DNA of 5,608 nt from Planctomycetaceae bacterium (GTDB lineage: Bacteria; Planctomycetota; MHYJ01; SBBU01), in assembly GCA_005239585.1 (NCBI GenBank), contig SBBU01000160.1, positions 1-5,608 of the forward strand, in the 5' to 3' direction. The translations under genes and the position numbers were made by a program. Of this stretch, positions 5,596 through 5,608 are shown one piece after another (within the stretch, counting starts at the first letter, position 1; each line of letters opens with the position of its first letter). Under the pieces are notes generated by a model that had not been told where the DNA came from, did no database searches, and saw nothing but the letters and a program-made list of their open reading frames with translations.

Positions 5596-5608
5596 AACGC
5601 CCTTATTA
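5564..5608. other. Short 3' flank, no gene seen
   Basis: These 45 bases after the flgJ stop carry the right half of the hairpin and a GC-rich patch (TCCCGGGGAT at 5571-5580). No start codon with a ribosome site is visible before the window ends. In related operon layouts flgM, flgN or flgK may follow, but nothing here shows that. Confidence 0.4.

Noticed and set aside
5537..5608. Intrinsic terminator after flgJ
   Set aside because: The hairpin is real but no run of T follows before the window ends, so termination cannot be claimed.

Overview
The window holds most of a flagellar rod and ring operon from a diderm (Gram-negative-type) bacterium. It contains six consecutive plus-strand genes, flgF-flgG-flgA-flgH-flgI-flgJ, packed with gaps of 1 to 15 bases or short overlaps. 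L-ring and P-ring genes imply an outer membrane and peptidoglycan. This gene order, a FlgJ made only of the rod-binding domain, and a near-consensus sigma-54 promoter ahead of flgF fit groups such as Desulfovibrio-like bacteria and flagellated Planctomycetota. The sequence alone does not fix the phylum.

Layout: positions 1-580 hold a minus-strand TPR-like gene that runs off the left edge and appears broken by two frameshifts. Positions 581-777 are a regulatory region with an imperfect palindrome (565-586), a sigma-54 -24/-12 promoter (621-636, predicted start near 647), and a possible 43-codon ORF (647-778) whose stop overlaps the flgF start as TAATG. flgF (778-1536) and flgG (1548-2345) encode proximal and distal rod proteins. 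flgA (2347-3264) encodes the P-ring chaperone, flgH (3267-3857) the L-ring protein, flgI (3873-5204) the P-ring protein and flgJ (5201-5563) the rod-binding cap protein. The last 45 bases have no recognisable gene but complete a long hairpin that begins inside flgJ.

Together the genes build the part of the motor that crosses the periplasm. FlgF and FlgG polymerise as the rod with FlgJ as assembly factor; FlgA escorts FlgI to form the P-ring in peptidoglycan; FlgH forms the L-ring in the outer membrane.

Three things are unusual. First, FlgI has an N-terminal extension of about 90 residues. Part of it is encoded by a ~110 bp block of interlocking perfect inverted repeats (3996-4105), flanked by ATT on both sides in the same reading phase. 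This looks like a palindromic element inserted in frame into the signal-peptide region. Second, FlgA and FlgH, both normally exported, begin almost directly at the mature domain; FlgH has no cysteine at all and so cannot be a conventional lipoprotein. Third, the sigma-54 transcript is predicted to start at or next to the ATG of the small ORF coupled to flgF.
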